The notes below the pieces were generated by a model. It was not told the origin of the DNA. It did no database searches and saw only the letters and a program-made list of their open reading frames with translations. DNA of 64,000 bases, from assembly GCA_009789175.1 (NCBI GenBank), contig CP046866.1, positions 1,984,001 through 2,048,000 of the forward strand. Reading direction: 5' to 3'. The DNA is from Salinibaculum litoreum. Lineage in GTDB: Archaea > Halobacteriota > Halobacteria > Halobacteriales > Haloarculaceae. The first letter of the stretch is position 1. Every line of letters starts with the position of its first letter. Made by a program: the position numbers and the translations under genes. Shown here piece by piece: positions 24,697-30,931 of the stretch.

Positions 24697-25775
24697 GTCC
24701 GTGCGCTGTCGAGGTCGAACTCGTCGTCGAGCGGGTCCTGTAGTTCCCCCGTAATCTCCTCGAAGGCATCAGTGGCTGTCACGAGACCGACGACCCGACG
24801 TTCATCGACGACCAGCGCGAGTTCCTGATTTTCGGCCTGGAACCGGTCGATGAGGTCACTGACGGTCATCTCGGGGTCGACAGTTACAGGCTGTTCTGCG
24901 ACGACAGCGAGGTCGGGTGTCCCCGATGTCTCACCCAACTGACGAAGCAGTGCCGGCGTGTAGACGATACCCTCGAAGGCATCGATGTCGTCGCCGACGA
25001 GCGGGAACCGGGAGTGGGGCGACGCCCGCATGCGCTCGACGTTCGTCTCCCAGTCCTCGGCCGTCGAGAGGGCGACGATCTCCTCGCGGCCGACCATGAT
25101 GTCCGCGACAGTCTGCTCGCCGATGTCGAGCGCGTTGATGATCTCCTGTCGGCGTTCGGCTGGCAGGTCAGCACTGTCCAGCGTCTCACTCATCGCCTGT
25201 CGGAGTTCCGCACGGGACTCGATGGAGTCGACCTCGGTTTCGAGCCACGCACCGGTCATTTCGACGCCAAAGAGTGCGAGCGTCCACTTGGCGACGGTGT
25301 CGCCAATCGTGATGACCGGCGAGATGAGCCACGCGAACCAGTACAGCGGCGTCGCCCCGTACCGGCAGACGAACTTCGTGCGTTCGACGCCGAGATACGT
25401 CGGCGTCTGCTCGCCGTGGGTCAGGTGGACGAGATTGATGATCACGAAGGCGAGGATGCCCCCGGCACCGGCCGAGGCCAGCACCGACGTGCCAAACAGC
25501 GGTTCGAACAGCACAACGAGGGCGGGTTCGGCGACGATACCGACCGCGATGCTGGAGGCGGTGATGCCGACCTGGCAACTCGTCAGGTAGATTTCGAGGT
25601 CGTCGGTCATCTCCCAGGCCCGACGCAGGCCGGGGGCGTCGAACTCCGACTCGGGGTACTGTCTGGCGCGGGTAAGCGCGAACTCGATGGCGACGAAAAA
25701 GGCATTGGCGAGGATGAGCGCCACCCCCACGACCAGACGGACGGCAATCTCCGGCGTCTGCATGGCAGCGGCCAT
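24693..25775 (-). CDS. CNNM/CorC-type membrane protein with CBS pair
   Basis: 360 residues. The N-terminal CNNM (DUF21) domain has four hydrophobic segments (about 7-31, 64-90, 98-120 and 135-155), with the typical ANAFFVAIEFALTRAR, TSCQVGITASSIAVG and HLTHGEQTPTYLGVER sequences. The cytoplasmic part has two CBS domains (about 210-330), including VGREEIVALSTAED and VVDERRVVGLVTATDAFEEI. Members export or regulate magnesium, sometimes with cobalt. A CorC_HlyC C-terminal domain is missing, so the protein is short. ATG 25775 or 25763 could be the start. The much longer frame (to 27065) is antisense to the oxidoreductase gene. Confidence 0.85.
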   Translation of the reverse strand: MAAAMQTPEIAVRLVVGVALILANAFFVAIEFALTRARQYPESEFDAPGLRRAWEMTDDLEIYLTSCQVGITASSIAVGIVAEPALVVLFEPLFGTSVLASAGAGGILAFVIINLVHLTHGEQTPTYLGVERTKFVCRYGATPLYWFAWLISPVITIGDTVAKWTLALFGVEMTGAWLETEVDSIESRAELRQAMSETLDSADLPAERRQEIINALDIGEQTVADIMVGREEIVALSTAEDWETNVERMRASPHSRFPLVGDDIDAFEGIVYTPALLRQLGETSGTPDLAVVAEQPVTVDPEMTVSDLIDRFQAENQELALVVDERRVVGLVTATDAFEEITGELQDPLDDEFDLDSART

Positions 25776-25964
25776 GTGCGGATGCCTGTGTGGCCGGCTA
25801 CGAAAAGGCGACGGAACGACAAACGGTACCATTTTGCCGACACAGGGCCCACAGAATCCAACGGATGACCACCGCGATACCGCCCGAGATGGGCACTGAT
25901 GGCGCAACACGCAAGCCCGCTGTCGGCGACACTGCTCGCAGGCTGGGCGGTATTCGCAGTTGAG

Positions 25965-27128
25965 ATGACCGAGTGCGTCGCTGTTGTCGGTGCCGGTGCG
26001 GTGGGCCTTTCGACGGCATGGGAACTCGCCAATCGCGGTGTCGACGTGACCTGTTATGACCGGAGTGAGCCTGGCAGCGGTGCGACCGGGAACGCGGCAG
26101 GATTGTGCTACGACGCTTACGTCGAACACACCGACGCCGCGCTGGCTACCCGCTCGCTGGAGCGGTTCCGCGAGTGGGGCGTGCTGACGGCGTGTCCGTA
26201 CGTCTGGGTGGCCCGCGAGGACGCAAGGAGCGAAGCGACTGCGTCCTCGAATAAAGCGAACGGCACCGCCGTGAGCAGCGAAGCGACTGCGTCCTCGAAT
26301 CACGCAGCAGCGGCCGTCCGCGAGCACGCCAAGCGGATGGCCGAACGCGGCCGGGAGGTATCGCTGTCCACCCCAGGGGAACTGGCCGACCGGTTCCCCG
26401 CACTCGAAACGGAGCATCTCGCCGTCGGAGCCGTCGCGGAAAACGCCGGCTACGTCGACGCCAGCGTGTTCGTCGACGAACTCACAGAGCGGGCACGGGC
26501 GGCCGGCGTGACCCTCCGGACGGACTGTCCAGTCGAAGTGACAGCCGAGCCTGCAGTCGAGACGGATTCGGGGGTCGACAGACCCGACGCGGTGGTCGTC
26601 GCCGCGGGCGTCCACACGCGTCCTCTCCTCGCGGAGGCGGGCGTCAACCTCGCGCTCGGGACCTACCGCGCGCAGGCGCTGGAGACCGAAGCCATCGAAG
26701 GGGAGCCACCCATTTTCTACGACGCCAGCGAGCAGTTCTACCTGCGCCCCGCCGGCGACGGCCTGCTGGCCGGCAACGGCGCGCACGCCTACGACGGCGA
26801 CCCCGACGAGTTCGACCCCAGCGCCGACCCCGCGTTCCTCGACGAGACGCGGGACCGCATCGCGTCTGCACTCGGCGAACAACCTGACGTGGCCCGGTCG
26901 TGGGCTGGTCTCTGTACCGCGACGCCGGACCGGGACCCGCTCGTAGGGGCGTGTGCCCCCGGACTCTACGTCGCTGCCGGGTGGCACGGCCACGGCTTCA
27001 TGCGCGCGCCGGCAATCGGAGACCGACTCGCAAAAGAGGTGTGTGGCGGGGAGGGCATCGACCACTTCGACCCGACCCGGTTCGACGGCGACGAACCGAT
27101 AGACCTGCCGGGTGGAATCGTCGACTAG
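25965..27128 (+). CDS. FAD-dependent oxidoreductase (DAO family) with internal insertion
   Basis: 387 residues. N-terminal FAD-binding Rossmann motif VAVVGAGAVGLSTAWELANRG; GSGATGNAAGLCYDAY resembles the Gly/Ser loop after the nucleotide motif in glycine oxidase/D-amino acid dehydrogenase-like flavoproteins; the C-terminus has the second FAD contact TPDRDPLVG...YVAAGWHGHGFMRAPAIG. It probably oxidises an amine or amino acid; the substrate is unknown. Residues 85-115 are a Ser/Ala/Asn-rich insertion with the repeated octapeptide SEATASSN at 89-96 and 105-112, coded by an exact 24-bp repeat with a hairpin (separate entry). The reading frame is intact. The gene overlaps the convergent Hsp20 gene by 4 bp. 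Confidence 0.82.
   Translation: MTECVAVVGAGAVGLSTAWELANRGVDVTCYDRSEPGSGATGNAAGLCYDAYVEHTDAALATRSLERFREWGVLTACPYVWVAREDARSEATASSNKANGTAVSSEATASSNHAAAAVREHAKRMAERGREVSLSTPGELADRFPALETEHLAVGAVAENAGYVDASVFVDELTERARAAGVTLRTDCPVEVTAEPAVETDSGVDRPDAVVVAAGVHTRPLLAEAGVNLALGTYRAQALETEAIEGEPPIFYDASEQFYLRPAGDGLLAGNGAHAYDGDPDEFDPSADPAFLDETRDRIASALGEQPDVARSWAGLCTATPDRDPLVGACAPGLYVAAGWHGHGFMRAPAIGDRLAKEVCGGEGIDHFDPTRFDGDEPIDLPGGIVD
26217..26300 (+). repeat. Hairpin plus exact 24-bp direct repeat inside the oxidoreductase gene
   Basis: A 24-bp sequence beginning AGCGAAGCGACTGCGTCCTC occurs at 26229-26252 and again at 26277-26300 (period 48, preserving frame). The first copy lies in an inverted repeat: GAGGACGCA at 26217-26225 pairs with TGCGTCCTC at 26240-26248 around a 14-nt loop. 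The segment adds a low-complexity loop to the protein and looks like a short repeat element that inserted in frame. Confidence 0.75.
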
Positions 27129-27634
27129 TCCTCGCCGTCGGTCGACTCGTCGTCGTCCACGTCGGCAGCCTCGGCCGGTTCGCCTTCCTCGGTGGCATCG
27201 CCACGCGCAGCAGTCTCGTCGCTGGTGGCCTGCTCGGCCGCCGCGTCGTCTGCACGCTCCGGTTCGACTTTCGGAATCTCGACCTGAAGTGTGCCGTTGT
27301 CCTTCAGCGTCGCCGACGCACCGTCGGGGTCGACGGTGGCTTCCTCGGGCAGGGCAACCGAGCCATCGAGCGTGAGCCCACGGCCGGGGAAGCGCATCTC
27401 GAAGCCCTCGCGGAACTCCCGGAAGCGGTCGATACGGGCGAAGACAGTGCCGTCCTCGAAACGGACCTGCACGTCGCCCGCCTCCGCGCTTGGGGCGTCG
27501 AAGACCGCGAGGTAGGCATCGTCGCTTTCGAGCAGGTCCGCGGCCAGGGGTCGCTGTTCCTGCGTGCGGCCGACCGCGCGACCGACCGACTCGACGATGG
27601 CGTCGCCGACGGACTCACCGAGTTCCCGAATCAT
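27125..27634 (-). CDS. Hsp20/alpha-crystallin-family protein
   Basis: 169 residues. After a helical start (MIRELGESVGDAIVESVGRAVG) comes a beta-sandwich alpha-crystallin domain at about 38-120: AYLAVFDAPSAEAGDVQVRFEDGTVFARI, then GRGLTLDGSVALPEEATVDPDGASATLKDNGTLQVEIPK, which matches the P(E)-x-DxxxxxAxxxxGxLxVxIPK end of the small heat-shock fold. The last 45 residues are a disordered acidic tail. It may act as an ATP-independent holdase. Its ATG overlaps the stop of the upstream 52-residue zinc protein (27631-27634), so both are probably one transcript. Confidence 0.8.
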   Translation of the reverse strand: MIRELGESVGDAIVESVGRAVGRTQEQRPLAADLLESDDAYLAVFDAPSAEAGDVQVRFEDGTVFARIDRFREFREGFEMRFPGRGLTLDGSVALPEEATVDPDGASATLKDNGTLQVEIPKVEPERADDAAAEQATSDETAARGDATEEGEPAEAADVDDDESTDGED

Positions 27635-27789
27635 AGCTCGATTTCCTCCAGGCAGTCTGTGCCGCCGCAGTACGGGCAGTTGAAATCGGCCACGCCGACG
27701 CTGTCGGACATATCGTAGGTGTAGTGCATCTCGAACATGTCGAGTTCACACCCGTCGTCGGTACAGGCGACTTCCAGGGTGGCTGGCAT
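27631..27789 (-). CDS. Small zinc-ribbon-like protein, DUF7559-like
   Basis: 52 residues (MPATLEVACTDDGCELDMFEMH..., ending CPYCGGTDCLEEIEL). Two cysteine pairs, C-x4-C and C-x2-C with a further Cys, suggest a zinc-bound ribbon. I recall DUF7559 for this haloarchaeal family. It is the first gene of a two-gene unit with Hsp20, with the 4-bp ATGA overlap typical of coupling. The in-frame extension upstream (to 28200) reads through the structured intergenic element and is not credible. Function unknown. Confidence 0.72.
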   Translation of the reverse strand: MPATLEVACTDDGCELDMFEMHYTYDMSDSVGVADFNCPYCGGTDCLEEIEL

Positions 27790-27878
27790 ATCCGACTGTT
27801 GGAGCGGAACCGACAAGAATGGTCCGCCTTCGAGGAGGAGTGAATGGGGTTCTGAGCGGGAAAACAGCAGTCGTGTTG

Positions 27879-28047
27879 AACAGCAAGAAAGCCCCGAGAA
27901 CCCCTTTCGGACCCACCCTTGCTGATTGATCAACCGAGCGGGGTGGGACTGAAAGGGGCGAGTGGCTACGCGAACCCCGCCGACGCAAGCACCTACTGGA
28001 GCGCAGCGAGGCGCGGGAGCGTAGCCACTCGGGGCTTTCTTGCTGTT
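27879..28047. ncRNA. Candidate structured element: nested inverted repeats forming a three-way junction
   Basis: Three nested helices are visible. Closing stem: AACAGCAAGAAAGCCCCGAG at 27879-27898 is perfectly complementary to 28028-28047 (20 bp). Inside lie two hairpins: arm B, CCCCTTTCGGACCCACCC at 27901-27918 against GGGTGGGACTGAAAGGGG at 27941-27958 (15 of 18 pairs), whose loop holds the palindrome TTGATCAA; and arm C, CGAGTGGCTACG at 27959-27970 against CGTAGCCACTCG at 28020-28031 (12 bp), with an inner CCCGC/GCGGG helix. It reads as structure on either strand, so orientation is undetermined. It may be a non-coding RNA or a non-autonomous mobile repeat. I could not test copy number. Confidence 0.55.
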
Positions 28048-28079
28048 TCCATCGGTAGTTCTGACGCTATCACGCCGAG

Positions 28080-28121
28080 CACCCTGACCAGCAACAGGAA
28101 CCACTCCTGAGGGTGTCAGAC
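28080..28121. repeat. Imperfect direct repeat, left of the lipoprotein gene
   Basis: Starts CACCCTGACCA, contains CCACTCCT, ends GTCAGAC. The same three blocks in the same order, closer together, occur at 28868-28894. AACGGTTCT follows at 28122-28130. Confidence 0.5.
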
Positions 28122-28221
28122 AACGGTTCTCATACCTGCTCTCTGCTCCCTCGATATGCTCAATACAGGACGCGGTCGATACGGAGAAAGCACTTACCAA
28201 TGCTCTCGGAATCGTCTATCG

Positions 28222-28764
28222 ATGAGGCTCGCCCGCTATGGTCTCCTGCTGTGTTGTATCCTCGTCGCTGGCTGCATCACTGGTGGTCCCACGGGAACCG
28301 GTGTGTCCCCAACCACGACAGCGACACCATCACAAGCATCTCCGGCTTCGACGACGGCCCCAACACCCTATCCCGAACCGACTCCAGTGACCGAACTGGC
28401 GTCCACTGAAGTCACGTGTGATGAGTCTCTGTCCGTGAGCTTCTGGAACGGTTGGACGCAGAACAGCGTGCGGGTGAGCTACTACCTTCCTGCAAACACG
28501 AGCATCCTTCTGGTAACGTACATTGACGGGACCGTCCAGAGTGCCACTATCCGGAAAAATACCCACGATGATGGTATCCACGCTGATGGTGATAAATTGC
28601 TTTTACAGAACGCCCTCTCAGGGGTGCATACCGTCAGAACCGTCGTCTATCAGGATTCCAATGGTGATGGACAGTTCGAAAAGGGCGTTGATTCGCCCTG
28701 TCAGGTTGCTGGCGAAGTGGTGCAAGCTGGACCAACGCGGATGAACTTCAGCAACATCGGGTAA
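28222..28764 (+). CDS. Secreted lipoprotein, DUF7282-like C-terminus
   Basis: 180 residues. The N-terminus MRLARYGLLLCCILVAGC ends in a lipobox (LVAG-C18), so the mature protein should be lipid-anchored on the cell surface by the Sec route. A Thr/Pro/Ser-rich linker (about 20-60) leads to a compact domain. Its end, SGVHTVRTVVYQDSNGDGQFEKG, resembles the repeat end of haloarchaeal DUF7282 surface proteins and includes a calcium-loop-like DSNGDGQFE. Base and codon use are clearly AT-richer than the neighbours. The gene lies between imperfect direct repeats, which suggests recent acquisition. The longer in-frame start at 28156 lacks a signal sequence. Confidence 0.7.
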   Translation: MRLARYGLLLCCILVAGCITGGPTGTGVSPTTTATPSQASPASTTAPTPYPEPTPVTELASTEVTCDESLSVSFWNGWTQNSVRVSYYLPANTSILLVTYIDGTVQSATIRKNTHDDGIHADGDKLLLQNALSGVHTVRTVVYQDSNGDGQFEKGVDSPCQVAGEVVQAGPTRMNFSNIG

Positions 28765-28867
28765 GCAGTGCTCGCTTTTAGAGATATTTGGTAATTTGAC
28801 AGTCTTAGTGAGTGGGTTATTTATCTCCCACAGTCTGAAATCAACCACCTTGGGAACGGTTCTATGA

Positions 28868-28894
28868 CACCCTGACCACTCCTAGCAGTCAGAC
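28868..28894. repeat. Imperfect direct repeat, right of the lipoprotein gene
   Basis: CACCCTGACCACTCCTAGCA continuing to GTCAGAC; it shares the 11-mer CACCCTGACCA, the 8-mer CCACTCCT and the 7-mer GTCAGAC with 28080-28121. AACGGTTCT precedes it at 28855-28863. The AT-rich 28765-28927 spacer holds no gene; a GTGGG/CCCAC hairpin at 28812-28831 may be a terminator. Confidence 0.5.
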
Positions 28895-28927
28895 ACGGTT
28901 TTACGCGTCGAGCGAGTATCCGAGTCC

Positions 28928-30646
28928 ATGACTGACCCGGCGGCACTCTCCGTAACAATCGTGGACGGCTACGTGGACGAGCCGGCCCACTTCGGCGTCC
29001 CGCCGTACATCTCGACGTATCCGCGCTACGTCGCCGGCGCGCTCGTTGACGCTGGCGTCCCCCGCGAACAGATCACCTACCACACCATCGACGCACTCCG
29101 CGAACAGCGCCAGCGCTGGCAGGATGTCGACGACGCCGACCTCATGGTCTACGTCGGCGGGATGACCGTCCCCGGCAAGTACGTCGGCGGCACCCCCGCC
29201 GAACCCGACGAGGTGCGGGAACTCGCCTGGACCGCAAGCGGCACGACGCTGATGGGCGGCCCCGTCCGCTTCGGCGTCGGCGACGAAAACGCCGGCGCAC
29301 AGGACATGGAACGCGACGACCTCGATTACGATTTCGTCGCCAAAGGCGACGTGGAGGCCGCGGCCTACGACCTCGTCCACGGCGGCATGGAGGGCTTTGG
29401 CGACCGCATGCGTGACAACGACGAAATCTCGCGATGGGCCAGGAAGGGAGCGTTCGTCGTCGAGCAACACCCCAACCACCCCGAGTATCTCATCTGCGAG
29501 ATGGAGACCTCACGTGGGTGTCCGTACCGCTGTTCGTTTTGTACCGAGCCACTCTACGGCGCGGACCCGACCTTCCGCTCGCCCGACTCCGTGGTCGGAG
29601 AGGTCGACGCCCTCTCTGATTACGGTGCAGCCCACTTCCGACTCGGACGGCAGGCCGACATCCTCGCCTACGGCGGCGACGGCGAGGCACCGAACCCCGA
29701 TGCGCTCCGGGAACTCTACAGCGGCATCCGTGACGTGGTGCCGGACTTGGGGACGCTGCACCTGGACAACATGAACCCCATCACCATCGTCAAATGGCCC
29801 GAGAAATCCCGGGAGGGGATTCGCATTATCGCCGAACACAACACGCCCGGCGATACGGCAGCGTTCGGACTGGAGTCGGCGGACCCGCTCGTCCAGGAGG
29901 AGAACAACCTCAACGTCTCCGCCGAGGAGTGTCTGAAAGCCGTCCGCATCGTCAACGAGGAGGCCGGGTGGCGTCCGGGTGGTCCCGACGACCCACGCTC
30001 GACCAGTGACGCGGAGAGCGACCGCCTGCCCAAACTGTTGCCGGGCATCAACCTCGTCCACGGCCTCAAGGGCGAGCGCGAGGAGACCTTCGAACACAAC
30101 CGCCAGTTCCTCCAGCAGGTCTACGACGAGGGGCTGATGCTCCGGCGGGTGAACATCCGGCAGGTGATGGCCTTCGAGGGCACCGAGATGTCCGAGACCG
30201 GTGCGGAGATTGCCCACGACCACAAAAAGCAGTTCAAGCAGTACAAACGCGAGGTTCGTGAGGAGATAGACAACCCGATGCTCCAACGGCTGGCGCCGCC
30301 GGGCACAGTGTTAGAAAACGTCCACCTCGAATACCACCAGGACGGCAAGACGTTCGGCCGCCAGCTTGGCACCTATCCGCTGCTGGTGGGGATTCCCGGC
30401 GAACGCGAACTGGGGCGGGCCATCGACGTGGCCGTCACCGACCACGGTTACCGGTCGGTGACCGGCGTTCCCTACCCGCTGGATGTCAACCGGGCGTCGA
30501 TGGACGAACTCACCGCGCTTCCCGGCGTCGGCAAGCAGACGGCGGGCAACATCGTCGTCGAGCGGCCCTACGACTCCGTCGGAGAGGTCGGCGAGGAGAG
30601 TCTGACACGCTTTGCGACGGCGAGCAGCCCGGAAGGGGCGGACTAA
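28928..30646 (+). CDS. Radical SAM protein with C-terminal helix-hairpin-helix
   Basis: 572 residues. An N-terminal Rossmann-like domain (about 8-190; VTIVDGYVDEPAHFG, LMVYVGGMTVPGKYVGG) resembles the B12-binding-like fold of the radical SAM/B12-binding group, without the DxHxxG cobalamin motif. The radical SAM barrel follows, with CPYRCSFC giving C198-x3-C202-x2-C205. A TRAM-like region (PGTVLENVHLEYHQDGKTFGRQLGTYPLLVGIP; here quoted from PGTVLENV to LVGIP) precedes a final helix-hairpin-helix: DVNRASMDELTALPGVGKQTA. That suggests nucleic acid contact, possibly RNA. TATA-like GGTTTTACG lies about 30 bp upstream. Substrate unknown. Confidence 0.85.
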   Translation: MTDPAALSVTIVDGYVDEPAHFGVPPYISTYPRYVAGALVDAGVPREQITYHTIDALREQRQRWQDVDDADLMVYVGGMTVPGKYVGGTPAEPDEVRELAWTASGTTLMGGPVRFGVGDENAGAQDMERDDLDYDFVAKGDVEAAAYDLVHGGMEGFGDRMRDNDEISRWARKGAFVVEQHPNHPEYLICEMETSRGCPYRCSFCTEPLYGADPTFRSPDSVVGEVDALSDYGAAHFRLGRQADILAYGGDGEAPNPDALRELYSGIRDVVPDLGTLHLDNMNPITIVKWPEKSREGIRIIAEHNTPGDTAAFGLESADPLVQEENNLNVSAEECLKAVRIVNEEAGWRPGGPDDPRSTSDAESDRLPKLLPGINLVHGLKGEREETFEHNRQFLQQVYDEGLMLRRVNIRQVMAFEGTEMSETGAEIAHDHKKQFKQYKREVREEIDNPMLQRLAPPGTVLENVHLEYHQDGKTFGRQLGTYPLLVGIPGERELGRAIDVAVTDHGYRSVTGVPYPLDVNRASMDELTALPGVGKQTAGNIVVERPYDSVGEVGEESLTRFATASSPEGAD

Positions 30647-30825
30647 CCCGTAAACTCGCGAAGCGTTTCGATATCGCGGTCCGTCCGGCAGAACTCCGAG
30701 AGGTTGCGGTGTTCCTCACAGTCCGGACAGCGGAAGTCCGCGTCGGGGGCAGGAAGGTCACTCGGCGTGGCTTCCCAGGCTTTCAGGCACTCGGGACAGC
30801 GCAGTTGGACAAACGCCTCGTGCAT
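30643..30825 (-). CDS. Small zinc-ribbon protein, DUF7836-like
   Basis: 60 residues with CPECLKAWEATPSD and CPDCEEHRNLSEFC: two CxxC knuckles forming a zinc ribbon, plus a further Cys. I recall DUF7836 for this haloarchaeal family. The 3' end overlaps the convergent radical SAM gene by 4 bp. An AT-rich AAATATTTGACC (minus strand, about 30850-30862) 25-37 bp upstream supports a leaderless start at 30825. Function unknown. Confidence 0.72.
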   Translation of the reverse strand: MHEAFVQLRCPECLKAWEATPSDLPAPDADFRCPDCEEHRNLSEFCRTDRDIETLREFTG

Positions 30826-30931
30826 ATCCGGTTGTGGGACCGCGGTCGGTCAAATATTTTCTGTGGACTCCCAGCTGGCGGGACCGCACAGAACAGAAGG
30901 TACTTTTGCGCGCTGTCGGAATCTCAGGGCG

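Larger units (their letters stand above)
27790..28221. other. Gene-free AT-richer intergenic region holding a structured element
   Basis: 432 bp with no supported gene on either strand. It contains the 165-nt three-way-junction element (27881-28045) and the first of two imperfect direct repeats (28080-28121) that bracket the lipoprotein gene. Nothing recognisable as tRNA, CRISPR or transposase is present. Confidence 0.6.

Noticed and set aside
25776-27065. A 430-residue N-terminal extension of the CNNM/CBS protein
   Set aside because: The extension is antisense to the FAD oxidoreductase, has irregular Arg/Gly-rich composition and no membrane helix; the CNNM domain starts at 25775 or 25763.
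27790-28200. An in-frame N-terminal extension of the 52-residue zinc protein through the structured element
   Set aside because: The extension has no domain-like sequence and translates the inverted repeats; ATG 27789 gives the compact conserved-looking protein.
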